Source of the DNA: Methanobacteriota archaeon
GTDB lineage: Archaea; Halobacteriota; Methanosarcinia; Methanosarcinales; Methanosarcinaceae
NCBI GenBank assembly: GCA_030837265.1
Contig: JAUPKV010000115.1
Location: 1-5,183 of the forward strand
DNA length: 5,183 nt
Reading direction: 5' to 3'
Shown: piece by piece, positions 1-5,116 of the stretch
How the letters are laid out: each line of letters opens with the position of its first letter
Numbering within the stretch: the stretch's first letter is position 1
Notes under the pieces: generated by a model
Database searches by the model: none
What the model was told of the DNA's origin: nothing
What the model saw: the letters and a program-made list of their open reading frames with translations, nothing else
Position numbers and translations under genes: made by a program

Positions 1-46
1 ATGTAGCATGATTCTGGTCGTCAATTTGTATTTGATTGATGTTATA
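1..46. other. Host sequence left of the IS5-type remnant, unassigned
   Basis: These 46 bases precede the IS5-like terminal repeat. Frame 2 on the plus strand is open and hydrophobic (CSMILVVNLYLIDVI), which could be a membrane-protein fragment, perhaps of the same acyltransferase whose end is seen at 4808-5116. The minus strand is open too, so coding strand and identity cannot be settled from 46 bases. Confidence 0.2.
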
Positions 47-61
47 GAGCCTATCCCAAAA
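47..61 (+). repeat. Left terminal inverted repeat of the IS5-type element
   Basis: GAGCCTATCCCAAAA directly precedes the transposase leader and resembles the outer ends of IS5-family elements. The partner repeat is missing from the window, so the exact length of the repeat cannot be measured. Confidence 0.55.
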
Positions 62-412
62 GTAATATAACGCTAAAATTATAAATTTACTTTTATGTCA
101 TTCCATGAAATCGATGACGTTCTATGGGAATGTATAGAACCTTATCTTCCTCCACAGAAACCACTTACAGGAAGACCACGTTCAGATATGAGAAAGTTAA
201 TTAACGGTATTTTATACGTTGTTATGACAGGTTGTACGTGGAAAGACGTTCCACGCCATTATGGTTCAAAATCAACGATTCATAGATTTCATCTTTACCT
301 ATGTGAACATGGTATCTATCAAAAGATTTTCAATGATCTTTTAAACAAAGGTTACGACTTGAAGAAAATAGATATCTCTCATTGCTTTACCGATACAAAG
401 GATATTCCGGCT

Positions 413-424
413 AAAAAAGGGGGG
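413..424 (+). promoter_or_regulatory. Candidate -1 frameshift site (A6G6) in the IS5-type transposase
   Basis: A run of six A and six G sits where conserved transposase sequence passes from the zero frame (IPAKKGG) to the -1 frame (DIGYDGHK). Some IS5-family subgroups make transposase by programmed frameshifting, so this may be a functional slippery site. Alternatively it may be an ordinary indel in a dead gene; the sequence alone cannot separate these. Confidence 0.4.
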
Positions 425-447
425 ACATCGGTTACGATGGTCACAAG

Positions 448-478
448 TGTCAATAGCAACTTACTTTTCCCCATTTTC
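448..478 (+). repeat. IS21 terminal inverted repeat, istB side
   Basis: It starts TGTCAATAGCA and ends CCCCATTTTC. By eye it matches the opposite end at 24 of 31 positions: the first 11 and last 10 bases are identical and the middle ten diverge. It marks the exact point where the IS5-type transposase is interrupted. A weaker, degenerate copy of its inner part (TTTATTATTCTCCACATTC) lies just inside it. Confidence 0.85.
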
Positions 479-539
479 CACGGTTTATTATTCTCCACAT
501 TCGATATAAAATTATTTAAAAAATTCAGCAAATATATAA

Positions 540-1313
540 TTAAGTGTATGAAATTATAGGTTTTATACCCTGTCTCATTCTTTCTTTAAGTCTATAACTC
601 TCTCCTTTGATGTTGATAGTTGTACAATGATAGAGGATTCTATCCAGTACAGCAGCAGCTATTACATTATCCTTAAATATCTCTCCCCATTCTCCATAGG
701 ATTTATTTGATGTAAAGATGGTTGATCTCTTTTCATGACGCTTGGAAATCAATTGAAATAAACAATGAGCTCCTTCTTCATCAAATGGTAGATAGCCAAT
801 TTCATCAATGATTAGCAGATTGTATTTTGAAAAAATTTTGAGCTTCTTTTCAAGAACTCCCTCCTTGGTTGCTATTTTTAATCTCTCGATAAGATTTCCT
901 GCATTTGTGAAATAAACAGAAAATCCTGCTTTTGCTGCTTCAATTCCTAGAGCTATTGCAATATGAGACTTACCAACACCGGGAGGCCCAAGTAAAACAA
1001 CATTTTCTGCATTGTGTACAAATCTCAACGTTGCAAGGTCTTCAATGACTTTTTTATCAATGGATGATTGAAATTCAAAATCAAATTCCTCAAGAGTCTT
1101 TTTCACAGGAAAAACTGCACTTTTCATCCTTCTCTCAATCGCAGCAGCTTCCTTGTTTTTCCTTTCCTGTTCAAACAGGTAATCAAGTACTTCCATTGTC
1201 GTCTTACTGTCTCTTGCAGCAAGTTCAAGGCAGTTGTCAAGGAGCTCTTCAACCGTATACAATTTCAGATATTGCAGGTTATTATGCAGTCTCTCATAGC
1301 TGAAATTGTTCAT
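540..1313 (-). CDS. istB: IstB, IS21-family transposition helper ATPase
   Basis: A cytoplasmic AAA+ ATPase related to DnaC/DnaA that, in the IS21 family, assembles on target DNA and activates the IstA transposase. The 257-residue length is normal for IstB. An N-terminal helical domain (about 1-85) probably contacts IstA. Walker A is GPPGVGKS at 109-116, Walker B LLIIDE at 166-171, sensor 1 is the TSN at 201-203, and VLDRILYHC near 222-230 is the usual IstB C-terminal block. The start is fixed by the ATGA overlap with the istA stop and by AGGAGGT five bases upstream, implying translational coupling to istA. The stop (TAA, 542-540) lies about 60 bases inside the left terminal repeat. No frameshift or lost key residue is seen, so it looks functional. 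Confidence 0.97.
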   Translation of the reverse strand: MNNFSYERLHNNLQYLKLYTVEELLDNCLELAARDSKTTMEVLDYLFEQERKNKEAAAIERRMKSAVFPVKKTLEEFDFEFQSSIDKKVIEDLATLRFVHNAENVVLLGPPGVGKSHIAIALGIEAAKAGFSVYFTNAGNLIERLKIATKEGVLEKKLKIFSKYNLLIIDEIGYLPFDEEGAHCLFQLISKRHEKRSTIFTSNKSYGEWGEIFKDNVIAAAVLDRILYHCTTINIKGESYRLKERMRQGIKPIISYT

Positions 1314-2539
1314 ACAAAACCTCCTTCACTGAAAGCTTCATAGACTGCTAAAGACCTCTTTTCAACTTCAGGACCTGAAAACTTCAAAGTAATCTGTGGT
1401 TTTCTCTTGCATTTCGAATTCTCTTTTAAAACTTCACTCAGAAGGCCCTGGAAGTGTTCCTTTTTTCTGGCAACTCTGCAATTCCCCGGAAGAATCTCAT
1501 GTTCACATACTTTCTCGTGATCAACATAAACCTCGAACCTTCCTTCAAAGATCTGTAGCTCTGCAGTTCTTCCTGCAAACCTATAAGGAACAGTATACTT
1601 ATTTCCCAGAAACGAAATATAACAATCTTTGGAGACCTTTCTGGTCTCCTTATGGACAACTTTGTAAGGAGGAACCTGACCCAATGGGTTCAGGTTCTCC
1701 TCCTTAAAACGTTCAAGAGGGATTTGATAGGTTGTTCCGTGGATAGTTGAATTTACTCTCTTCAACCACTTATGAACTTGGGCGTTCAGGTTTTCGAGAG
1801 AGGTAAACCTTCTTCCAAGGAAGAAATCCCTTTTGACGTACCCCACAGTATTTTCAATTTTACCTTTTGTTTGAGGCCTGTAGGGTCTGCAGAGACGAGG
1901 GATGAATCCGTAGTGCCTGAAGAAATCCTCGTACTGTGAGTTCCATTCAGAATCTGATACCTTCAGTGCTCTTCTGATTACAACCTGCTTCATGTTGTCG
2001 TAGAGAATTTCCTGTGTATATCCTCCGAAGTAATCAAAAGCGTTCATATGACACTGGATCAGAGTAGGAGTATCCATACTCAAAGTAAACTCAACATATC
2101 TCATTCTGGAATATCCAAGAATCATGTTGAAGCAAAAGAGTTTCTTTAACTTTCCATCCACTTCGATTGTTCCCAATTCTCCCCAGTCAACCTGAGACTG
2201 AATTCCAGGTTTTGTCTCATAACGGAGTATTGCAGGCAATTCCGGTTTTGGTCGGACTTTTCTTATCAAATCCCTAACGATAGTTTCTCCGCCATCAAAG
2301 CCCATTTCCTGGATTTCACGAAAGAGTCGAGTAGCGGTATAGGGACCTTCTTTAAGCTTTTCGAGAAGGTAAGGTTTGTAAGGATCAAGTTTGCTCGGTT
2401 TTGATGGGTGCTTCTGAGGTTCAGGAATTGTCTTTTGTTGAAGATATTTCCTTACAGTTTTCCTGTCAAAACCTGTTATTCTGGCAATTTCACTTTTGTT
2501 AAAACCTCGAGAATATAACTCTCTTATCAATAGCCATTC
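1310..2539 (-). CDS. istA: IstA, IS21-family DDE transposase (exon 2, residues 6-414)
   Basis: The catalytic transposase of the IS21 element, which cuts and joins the element ends together with IstB. This exon encodes 409 residues and is preceded by exon 1 (MLNTE, 4721-4707) across the group II intron, giving a 414-residue protein of normal size. Numbering the spliced protein, 17-38 (GFNKSEIARITGFDRKTVRK..) is the helix-turn-helix for end binding. The DDE residues are D123 (SQVDWGE), D186 (ILYDNMK) and E234 (TKGKIEN). The C-terminal part, with GNKYTVPYRFAGRTAELQ at about 317-334, is the Mu-transposase-like beta domain. The reading frame also stays open into the intron with an ATG at 2716, but the 59 residues before E are encoded by ribozyme domains V and VI and have no transposase character; 2716 also lacks a good ribosome site. 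The stop TGA overlaps the istB ATG. Confidence 0.95.
   Translation of the reverse strand, partial: EWLLIRELYSRGFNKSEIARITGFDRKTVRKYLQQKTIPEPQKHPSKPSKLDPYKPYLLEKLKEGPYTATRLFREIQEMGFDGGETIVRDLIRKVRPKPELPAILRYETKPGIQSQVDWGELGTIEVDGKLKKLFCFNMILGYSRMRYVEFTLSMDTPTLIQCHMNAFDYFGGYTQEILYDNMKQVVIRRALKVSDSEWNSQYEDFFRHYGFIPRLCRPYRPQTKGKIENTVGYVKRDFFLGRRFTSLENLNAQVHKWLKRVNSTIHGTTYQIPLERFKEENLNPLGQVPPYKVVHKETRKVSKDCYISFLGNKYTVPYRFAGRTAELQIFEGRFEVYVDHEKVCEHEILPGNCRVARKKEHFQGLLSEVLKENSKCKRKPQITLKFSGPEVEKRSLAVYEAFSEGGFV
1319..1325 (-). promoter_or_regulatory. Ribosome binding site of istB
   Basis: AGGAGGT on the minus strand lies inside the end of istA, five bases before the istB ATG. It decides the start and supports coupled translation of the two genes. 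Confidence 0.85.
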
Positions 2540-2542
2540 GTT

Positions 2543-2577
2543 GAATAAGAAAGAACGATTACTCGCTCTCCCTCTTC
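2543..2577 (-). ncRNA. Group II intron domain VI with branch-point A
   Basis: On the minus strand, GAAGAGGGAGAGCGA pairs with TCGTTCTTTCTT plus TTC across a GTAA loop. All 15 pairs form, counting G-U wobbles, and one A (base 2546) is left unpaired on the 3' arm. That A lies at position -7 from the intron end, the standard place for the lariat branch nucleotide. Confidence 0.9.
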
Positions 2578-2580
2578 TAA

Positions 2581-2614
2581 GAACCGTACGTGAAAGTTTC
2601 CCTTCATACGGCTC
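2581..2614 (-). ncRNA. Group II intron domain V (catalytic core)
   Basis: The 34-nt hairpin begins GAGCCGTATG and ends CGTACGGTTC on the minus strand. It has the AGC catalytic triad in the lower stem, an eight-pair lower helix, a two-base bulge and an AAGG/CTTT upper stem closed by a GAAA tetraloop. It matches the strongly conserved domain V form, with no base change that would suggest a dead ribozyme. Confidence 0.96.
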
Positions 2615-2667
2615 AAGCGTTCTATAACCCTTTCTGTATCGGGCAGCTGTTAGACTTTCCGTGACAA

Positions 2668-4152
2668 TTACCCTGGCAGCATTTGTTTCTGCTTTCTCAG
2701 ATAATTTGTTCTCCATTTGAAATATTCTTTGTCGGCATAAGGATTCTTATCCATTTTTATACATGGATGTCTTATAATCTTTGTATCTACAAAAGACTTG
2801 AGTTTACACCCATCTGCAAAGAATACCCAATTCCTTGACCCTATACTGTGCCAATATCTATTTACTATCCATTGGTGAGATTTGTTTGGATGTCGCCTTT
2901 TAGCCCATGTCCATAGCATATTCCATAATCTAAAATCAAGTTTACTGAACGTCTCTTTCGCAGCTACTGAGCGATGGTATTCGCTCCATCCAATAATAAT
3001 AGGATTGAGTTTCTTAATGAGAGAACTTTGAGACAAAGCCTTGCCTTTCTTGATCACGTTACTTATACTTTTTGTGATTGTCTCAATAGATCTGTTCGAG
3101 GGTTTGATTAGGAGTTTACCGTTGTATTTCCGGAAATTCCATCCCAAGAAATCAAATCCATCGGCTATATGAGTAATAAGGGTTTTCTCACGAGATAGTT
3201 CCAGTCCTCTATCCTTTAGGAATAGTCTGATAATATCAGCAATGTCTTTTGCTACTTCTTCTGAATCAGCAGTGACAATAAAATCATCTGCATATCTCAC
3301 AAAATTGACTTTATGAAGGTTATATCTGGTTTTGTTGATAGTTCCCTTTTTGTTTGAATGGTATTTGGTTGATATGGCATTTTCCATACCATCCAATGTG
3401 ATATTTGCCAAAGTTGGAGATATTATTCCACCCTGGGCAGTGCCTGTTTTGGTGGGATTCAGATGTATGTTATAGACAAAACCAGCTTTAAGGAATTGCT
3501 TTAATATTGACTTGTCCATAGGAATGTTGTTCAAGAGCCATTCGTGATTTATGTTATCAAAACATCCTTTAATGTCACCTTCAAGAATCCATTGGGCAGA
3601 GTTTCTTTTACTCAGACATATGAATAGTTGAGCTTGTGCATCCTGTGAACTTCGATATTTACGAAATCCATAAGACACTCTATCTGCTGTAGTTTCTGCT
3701 ATTGGATTTAAAGCAAGAGCATACAATGCCTGCATTGCTCTATCGTACATTGTAGGAATGCTTAATGGTCGTTTTTTCTTCTTTCCTTGTTTCTCAATAA
3801 AGATTCGTTTCGATGGCTGAGCTTTGTACTTTTTATCTGATAATTTTTGAGCAGCTTTCATCTTGGAGTTTGATGTTGTCCATTTTTCTCCATCGATTCC
3901 AGCTGTTCTTTTACCTCTATTCTGTGTTACCTTCTTTACTGCTAGTAATTTGGCATGGAAAGAATTGGTAAGCAAGTATTGTAGTCGTTTAACTAAGTGC
4001 CACTTATTTTGTCTAACTGCTTTTACAATCCGAGCTTGCAGCTTATTGACATTCTTTTCTACTGTTTTCCAGTTGATTTGTTCCCATTTGACAGGGATTG
4101 AGATGTCTGCAAGCCTCTCACCTAATGGTGTCGTTGAGTATCCTGCATTCAT
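2668..4152 (-). CDS. ltrA: Group II intron reverse transcriptase/maturase, endonuclease-less
   Basis: An LtrA-type intron-encoded protein that binds its own intron RNA, aids splicing and copies the intron into DNA during retrohoming. From the chosen ATG it has 494 residues. Reverse transcriptase blocks, in order: TAGIDG at about 83-88, SIPTMYDRAMQALYALAL at 131-148, EGDIKGCFDNINHEW at 191-205 (catalytic D193), GTAQGGIISPTLAN at 237-250, YADD at 287-290 (D289, D290) and LSREKTLITH to GFDFLGW at 319-338. The maturase X/thumb domain contains LNPIIIGWSEYHR at 382-394. The tail IIRHPCIKMDKNPYADKEYF leads up to where an HNH endonuclease normally follows, but the protein stops at MLPG, with no Cys pairs or HNH residues. 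The start at 4152 is preferred because AAGGAAG lies seven bases upstream; ATGs at 4170 and 4182 in the same frame are possible. The stop lies 53 bases before domain V. Confidence 0.95.
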   Translation of the reverse strand: MNAGYSTTPLGERLADISIPVKWEQINWKTVEKNVNKLQARIVKAVRQNKWHLVKRLQYLLTNSFHAKLLAVKKVTQNRGKRTAGIDGEKWTTSNSKMKAAQKLSDKKYKAQPSKRIFIEKQGKKKKRPLSIPTMYDRAMQALYALALNPIAETTADRVSYGFRKYRSSQDAQAQLFICLSKRNSAQWILEGDIKGCFDNINHEWLLNNIPMDKSILKQFLKAGFVYNIHLNPTKTGTAQGGIISPTLANITLDGMENAISTKYHSNKKGTINKTRYNLHKVNFVRYADDFIVTADSEEVAKDIADIIRLFLKDRGLELSREKTLITHIADGFDFLGWNFRKYNGKLLIKPSNRSIETITKSISNVIKKGKALSQSSLIKKLNPIIIGWSEYHRSVAAKETFSKLDFRLWNMLWTWAKRRHPNKSHQWIVNRYWHSIGSRNWVFFADGCKLKSFVDTKIIRHPCIKMDKNPYADKEYFKWRTNYLRKQKQMLPG

Positions 4153-4159
4153 AAGTTTG

Positions 4160-4166
4160 CTTCCTT
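4160..4166 (-). promoter_or_regulatory. Ribosome binding site of the intron reverse transcriptase
   Basis: AAGGAAG on the minus strand is followed by seven bases and then ATG at 4152, favouring that start over the in-frame ATGs at 4170 and 4182. It would let the intron protein be translated independently of istA. Confidence 0.6.
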
Positions 4167-4424
4167 TCATGTAATAGAACACCTACGGCAAGTCTGCTCC
4201 CTTTCGGGATAAGGCAAATTCTGAACCTCTATGCATTCCATTGCAGAATGCCATTCGCTTCGTACCGTTTCCTTTATCCCCTGTGCCATTGTTGTTTCTC
4301 GCGAAATTCCTACCCTTTTTTTTTTTTTAATTGTGGGAGCACATGGGACTTACCAAGTTCTGGATTTATGGATAATATGACCATTTTAGGAGTTATCTGT
4401 AGACCGGGAACATTTTGTTTGCTC

Positions 4425-4452
4425 ATTATACTGTTCGGAGAGCCAGTATAAT
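4425..4452 (-). ncRNA. Domain I hairpin presenting EBS1
   Basis: On the minus strand a nine-pair stem (ATTATACTG/CAGTATAAT) closes a ten-base loop GCTCTCCGAA. CTCCG in the loop is complementary to CGGAG, the last five bases of istA exon 1, and the next exon base outward is a mismatch. The position, about 270 nt into the intron, suits the EBS1 loop that selects the 5' splice and homing site. Confidence 0.75.
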
Positions 4453-4706
4453 CCAATTCCTTACCTATTTGGTTCAAGTGTATCAACCCATTTCACTTGT
4501 CGCTGATTACGATCCTTACGATAATTCAACTTTCGTTTCTCCATGATAGTCTTTCCCTAGCAGATTGGTCAAATTAGGTTTTTGATCATTTCCACGTTGT
4601 CTTGCAGGCTTCACACAATTTTGTTACCAAAATGCATGCTGCAATAGGGATATCCTGAGCAAATAGGATAGCTTATAGCAATCCATAATTCAGCCTCTTG
4701 TCGCAC

Positions 4707-4721
4707 CTCCGTATTCAACAT
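4707..4721 (-). CDS. istA: istA exon 1 (MLNTE)
   Basis: Five codons, ATG TTG AAT ACG GAG, precede the intron. Joined to exon 2 (2539-1310) they yield MLNTE-EWLLIRELYSRG, which is what IS21 IstA N-termini look like. GAGG at 4734-4731 lies nine bases upstream. The last bases, CGGAG, are the intron binding site IBS1. In unspliced RNA the frame continues 31 codons into intron domain I and stops at TGA (4613-4611), giving a 36-residue peptide of no apparent function. Confidence 0.9.
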
Positions 4722-4730
4722 TTTTTCTAT

Positions 4731-4734
4731 CCTC
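4731..4734 (-). promoter_or_regulatory. Ribosome binding site of istA
   Basis: GAGG on the minus strand lies nine bases before the exon 1 ATG at 4721. Together with the spliced protein sequence it fixes the true istA start upstream of the intron. Confidence 0.65.
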
Positions 4735-4757
4735 AAGTTTTCTCAAGGATTGGGATT

Positions 4758-4776
4758 TGGGGAATTTGTAACTGCT
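4758..4776 (-). repeat. Inner copy of IS21 subterminal direct repeat
   Basis: A 19-bp unit, AGCAGTTACAAATTCCCCA on the minus strand, identical to the copy at 4782-4800 except for one base and offset by 24 bp. Multiple end repeats are typical transposase-binding sites in the IS21 family. Confidence 0.75.
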
Positions 4777-4807
4777 GAAAATGGGGAATTCGTAACTGCT
4801 ATTGACA
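4777..4807 (-). repeat. IS21 terminal inverted repeat, istA side
   Basis: Read on the minus strand it starts TGTCAATAGCA and ends CCCCATTTTC, mirroring 448-478. It ends at base 4807; the next base C also mirrors the G left of 448, so the match could be stretched by one base, but TGT...ACA ends are what the family usually shows. Confidence 0.85.
4782..4800 (-). repeat. Outer copy of IS21 subterminal direct repeat
   Basis: AGCAGTTACGAATTCCCCA on the minus strand, lying within the terminal inverted repeat and paired with the copy at 4758-4776. The offset of about two helical turns would put both sites on one face of the DNA for IstA binding. Confidence 0.75.
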
Positions 4808-5116
4808 CTACTAATTATAATCATATTAATTATTGTAAATAGACATAAAAATGTAAAAATTCCATTAATAAATTATTTAGGTGCAAATTCTATGATTATA
4901 TATTTATTTCACCCATTATTTCGTCTTTTTGGAATTTTAATACTTAACATAAAAGATACAAACTACTGTGTGCTTGTTTTATTTTCTATTTTTATGTGTT
5001 TACCTATTATTTGGTTAGTTCGTCGATCAAGAATATTAAGACTTTTAATTACTGGTGATAATAGTCAAGGACTCTTCTATAATCGCCATAATAAAAATCA
5101 AAACTTTATAAACTGA
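4808..5116 (+). pseudogene. C-terminal remnant of a membrane acyltransferase (acyltransferase-3 type)
   Basis: About 102 residues remain of what is normally a 320-400 residue multi-pass membrane protein that transfers acyl groups to sugars of surface polysaccharides. The remnant shows a hydrophobic helix at its cut end (LLIIIILIIV) and then NYLGANSMIIYLFHPLF, which matches the late LG-x-NS-x-x-IYL-x-HP signature of acyltransferase-3/fucose O-acetylase-like proteins. Another helix (CVLVLFSIFMCLPIIWLV) and a basic tail follow. The conserved N-terminal catalytic part is missing, cut at the IS21 end. A TTG at 4802 could start the frame formally, but it lies inside the IS21 repeat and is coincidental. 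The region is far more AT-rich than the IS21 genes, consistent with a laterally variable surface-sugar locus. The family call is moderately secure; the substrate is unknown. Confidence 0.6.

Larger units (their letters stand above)
47..447 (+). mobile_element. Left-end remnant of an IS5-family insertion sequence
   Basis: The remnant opens with GAGCCTATCCCAAAA, a terminal sequence of the kind seen in IS5-family elements with the DUF4096-type transposase. A 48-base leader and the N-terminal part of the transposase follow. The element stops exactly where the IS21 terminal repeat begins (448). Its right half, including the expected matching TTTTGGGATAGGCTC end, is not present anywhere in the window, so it is a truncated, immobile relic. 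The left boundary at 47 is inferred from the motif; with the right end missing, a target duplication cannot be checked. Confidence 0.75.
95..559 (+). pseudogene. IS5-family transposase, N-terminal half, disrupted by IS21
   Basis: This is a truncated cut-and-paste transposase. Residues 8-80 fit the DUF4096 N-terminal domain of IS5-family transposases (WECIEPYLPP, GRPRSDMRKLINGILYVV, GCTWKDVPRHYG). KIDISHCFTDTKDIPAKKGG at 91-110 is the start of the DDE core, with D93 the probable first catalytic Asp. At bases 413-424 (A6G6) the family sequence moves to the -1 frame: that frame reads DIGYDGHK from 424 to 447, whereas the zero frame gives the non-family TSVTMVTSVN. IS21 begins at 448, and the zero-frame ORF then runs about 110 bases into IS21 by chance, stopping at 557-559 and overlapping the 3' end of istB. 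The second Asp and the Glu of the DDE triad are lost. No ribosome site is evident before the ATG; the upstream TTATAAAT at 79-86 is too close for an ordinary archaeal leader. Real transposase content ends at about 447. Confidence 0.8.
2540..4706 (-). mobile_element. Group II intron inserted in istA, sense orientation
   Basis: A self-splicing retroelement of 2,167 nt. The 5' end is GTGCGACAAGAGG (from 4706), fitting the GTGYG consensus. About 550 nt of domains I-III follow, then a reverse transcriptase ORF in domain IV (4152-2668), domain V (2614-2581), domain VI (2577-2543) and the 3' end AAC at 2542-2540, fitting the AY rule. Both boundaries are confirmed by the host gene: excision joins GAG to GAA and restores an in-frame MLNTE-EWLLIRELY start for IstA. 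The intron is on the same strand as istA, so it can be removed from the istA transcript. Ribozyme parts and reverse transcriptase both look intact, so splicing and mobility are plausible. Bacterial-type group II introns residing in other mobile elements are known from Methanosarcina. Confidence 0.95.
4153..4706 (-). ncRNA. Group II intron domains I-III and 5' part of IV
   Basis: A 554-nt stretch without a real gene, holding the 5' ribozyme domains. It starts GTGCG and contains the EBS1 hairpin (4425-4452). Its last part includes the CCGAAAGGGAGCAGACTTGCCGTAGG block, which resembles the region ahead of domain IV in other group II introns. A run of 13 A on the intron strand (4316-4328) is unusual for ribozyme sequence. 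I did not resolve the individual subdomain limits, and no convincing EBS2 was found by eye. The plus-strand ORF at 4248-4451 has no protein character. Confidence 0.85.
448..4807 (-). mobile_element. Complete IS21-family element carrying a group II intron
   Basis: Both ends begin TGTCAATAGCA and form imperfect inverted repeats (448-478 and 4777-4807). Between them lie istA and istB in the standard IS21 order on the minus strand, with an ATGA overlap. Total length is 4,360 bp. Without the 2,167-bp intron the element would be 2,193 bp, within the ordinary IS21 range. Both genes look intact once the intron is removed, so the element may be active. Flanking bases (...GTCACAAG left, CTACTAAT... right) show no 4-8 bp target duplication. 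The left flank is a cut IS5 transposase and the right flank a cut acyltransferase, which points to rearrangement after insertion. Confidence 0.92.

Noticed and set aside
1064..1707. Several plus- and minus-strand ORFs over istB and istA
   Set aside because: They are out-of-frame shadows of the two well-supported transposition genes.
2540..2716. IstA translated from ATG 2716 as a 468-residue protein
   Set aside because: The first 59 codons overlap intron domains V and VI, have no transposase character and no ribosome site; the spliced start at 4721 gives the normal N-terminus.
3863..4174. Plus-strand ORF of 103 codons
   Set aside because: It is antisense to the N-terminal part of the intron reverse transcriptase and shows no protein family features.
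4248..4451. Plus-strand ORF of 67 codons
   Set aside because: It lies antisense in ribozyme domains; its Phe run comes from the poly-T tract and it has no start signal.
4721..4755. Terminator or operator hairpin formed by the two CTTGAG repeats upstream of istA
   Set aside because: The repeats are mainly direct; the only inverted pairing is a five-base ATCCT/AGGAT stem with a large loop, too weak to call.
4802..4807. TTG start giving a complete small membrane protein at 4802-5116
   Set aside because: The TTG belongs to the IS21 terminal repeat and there is no ribosome site; the sequence is the tail of a larger acyltransferase.
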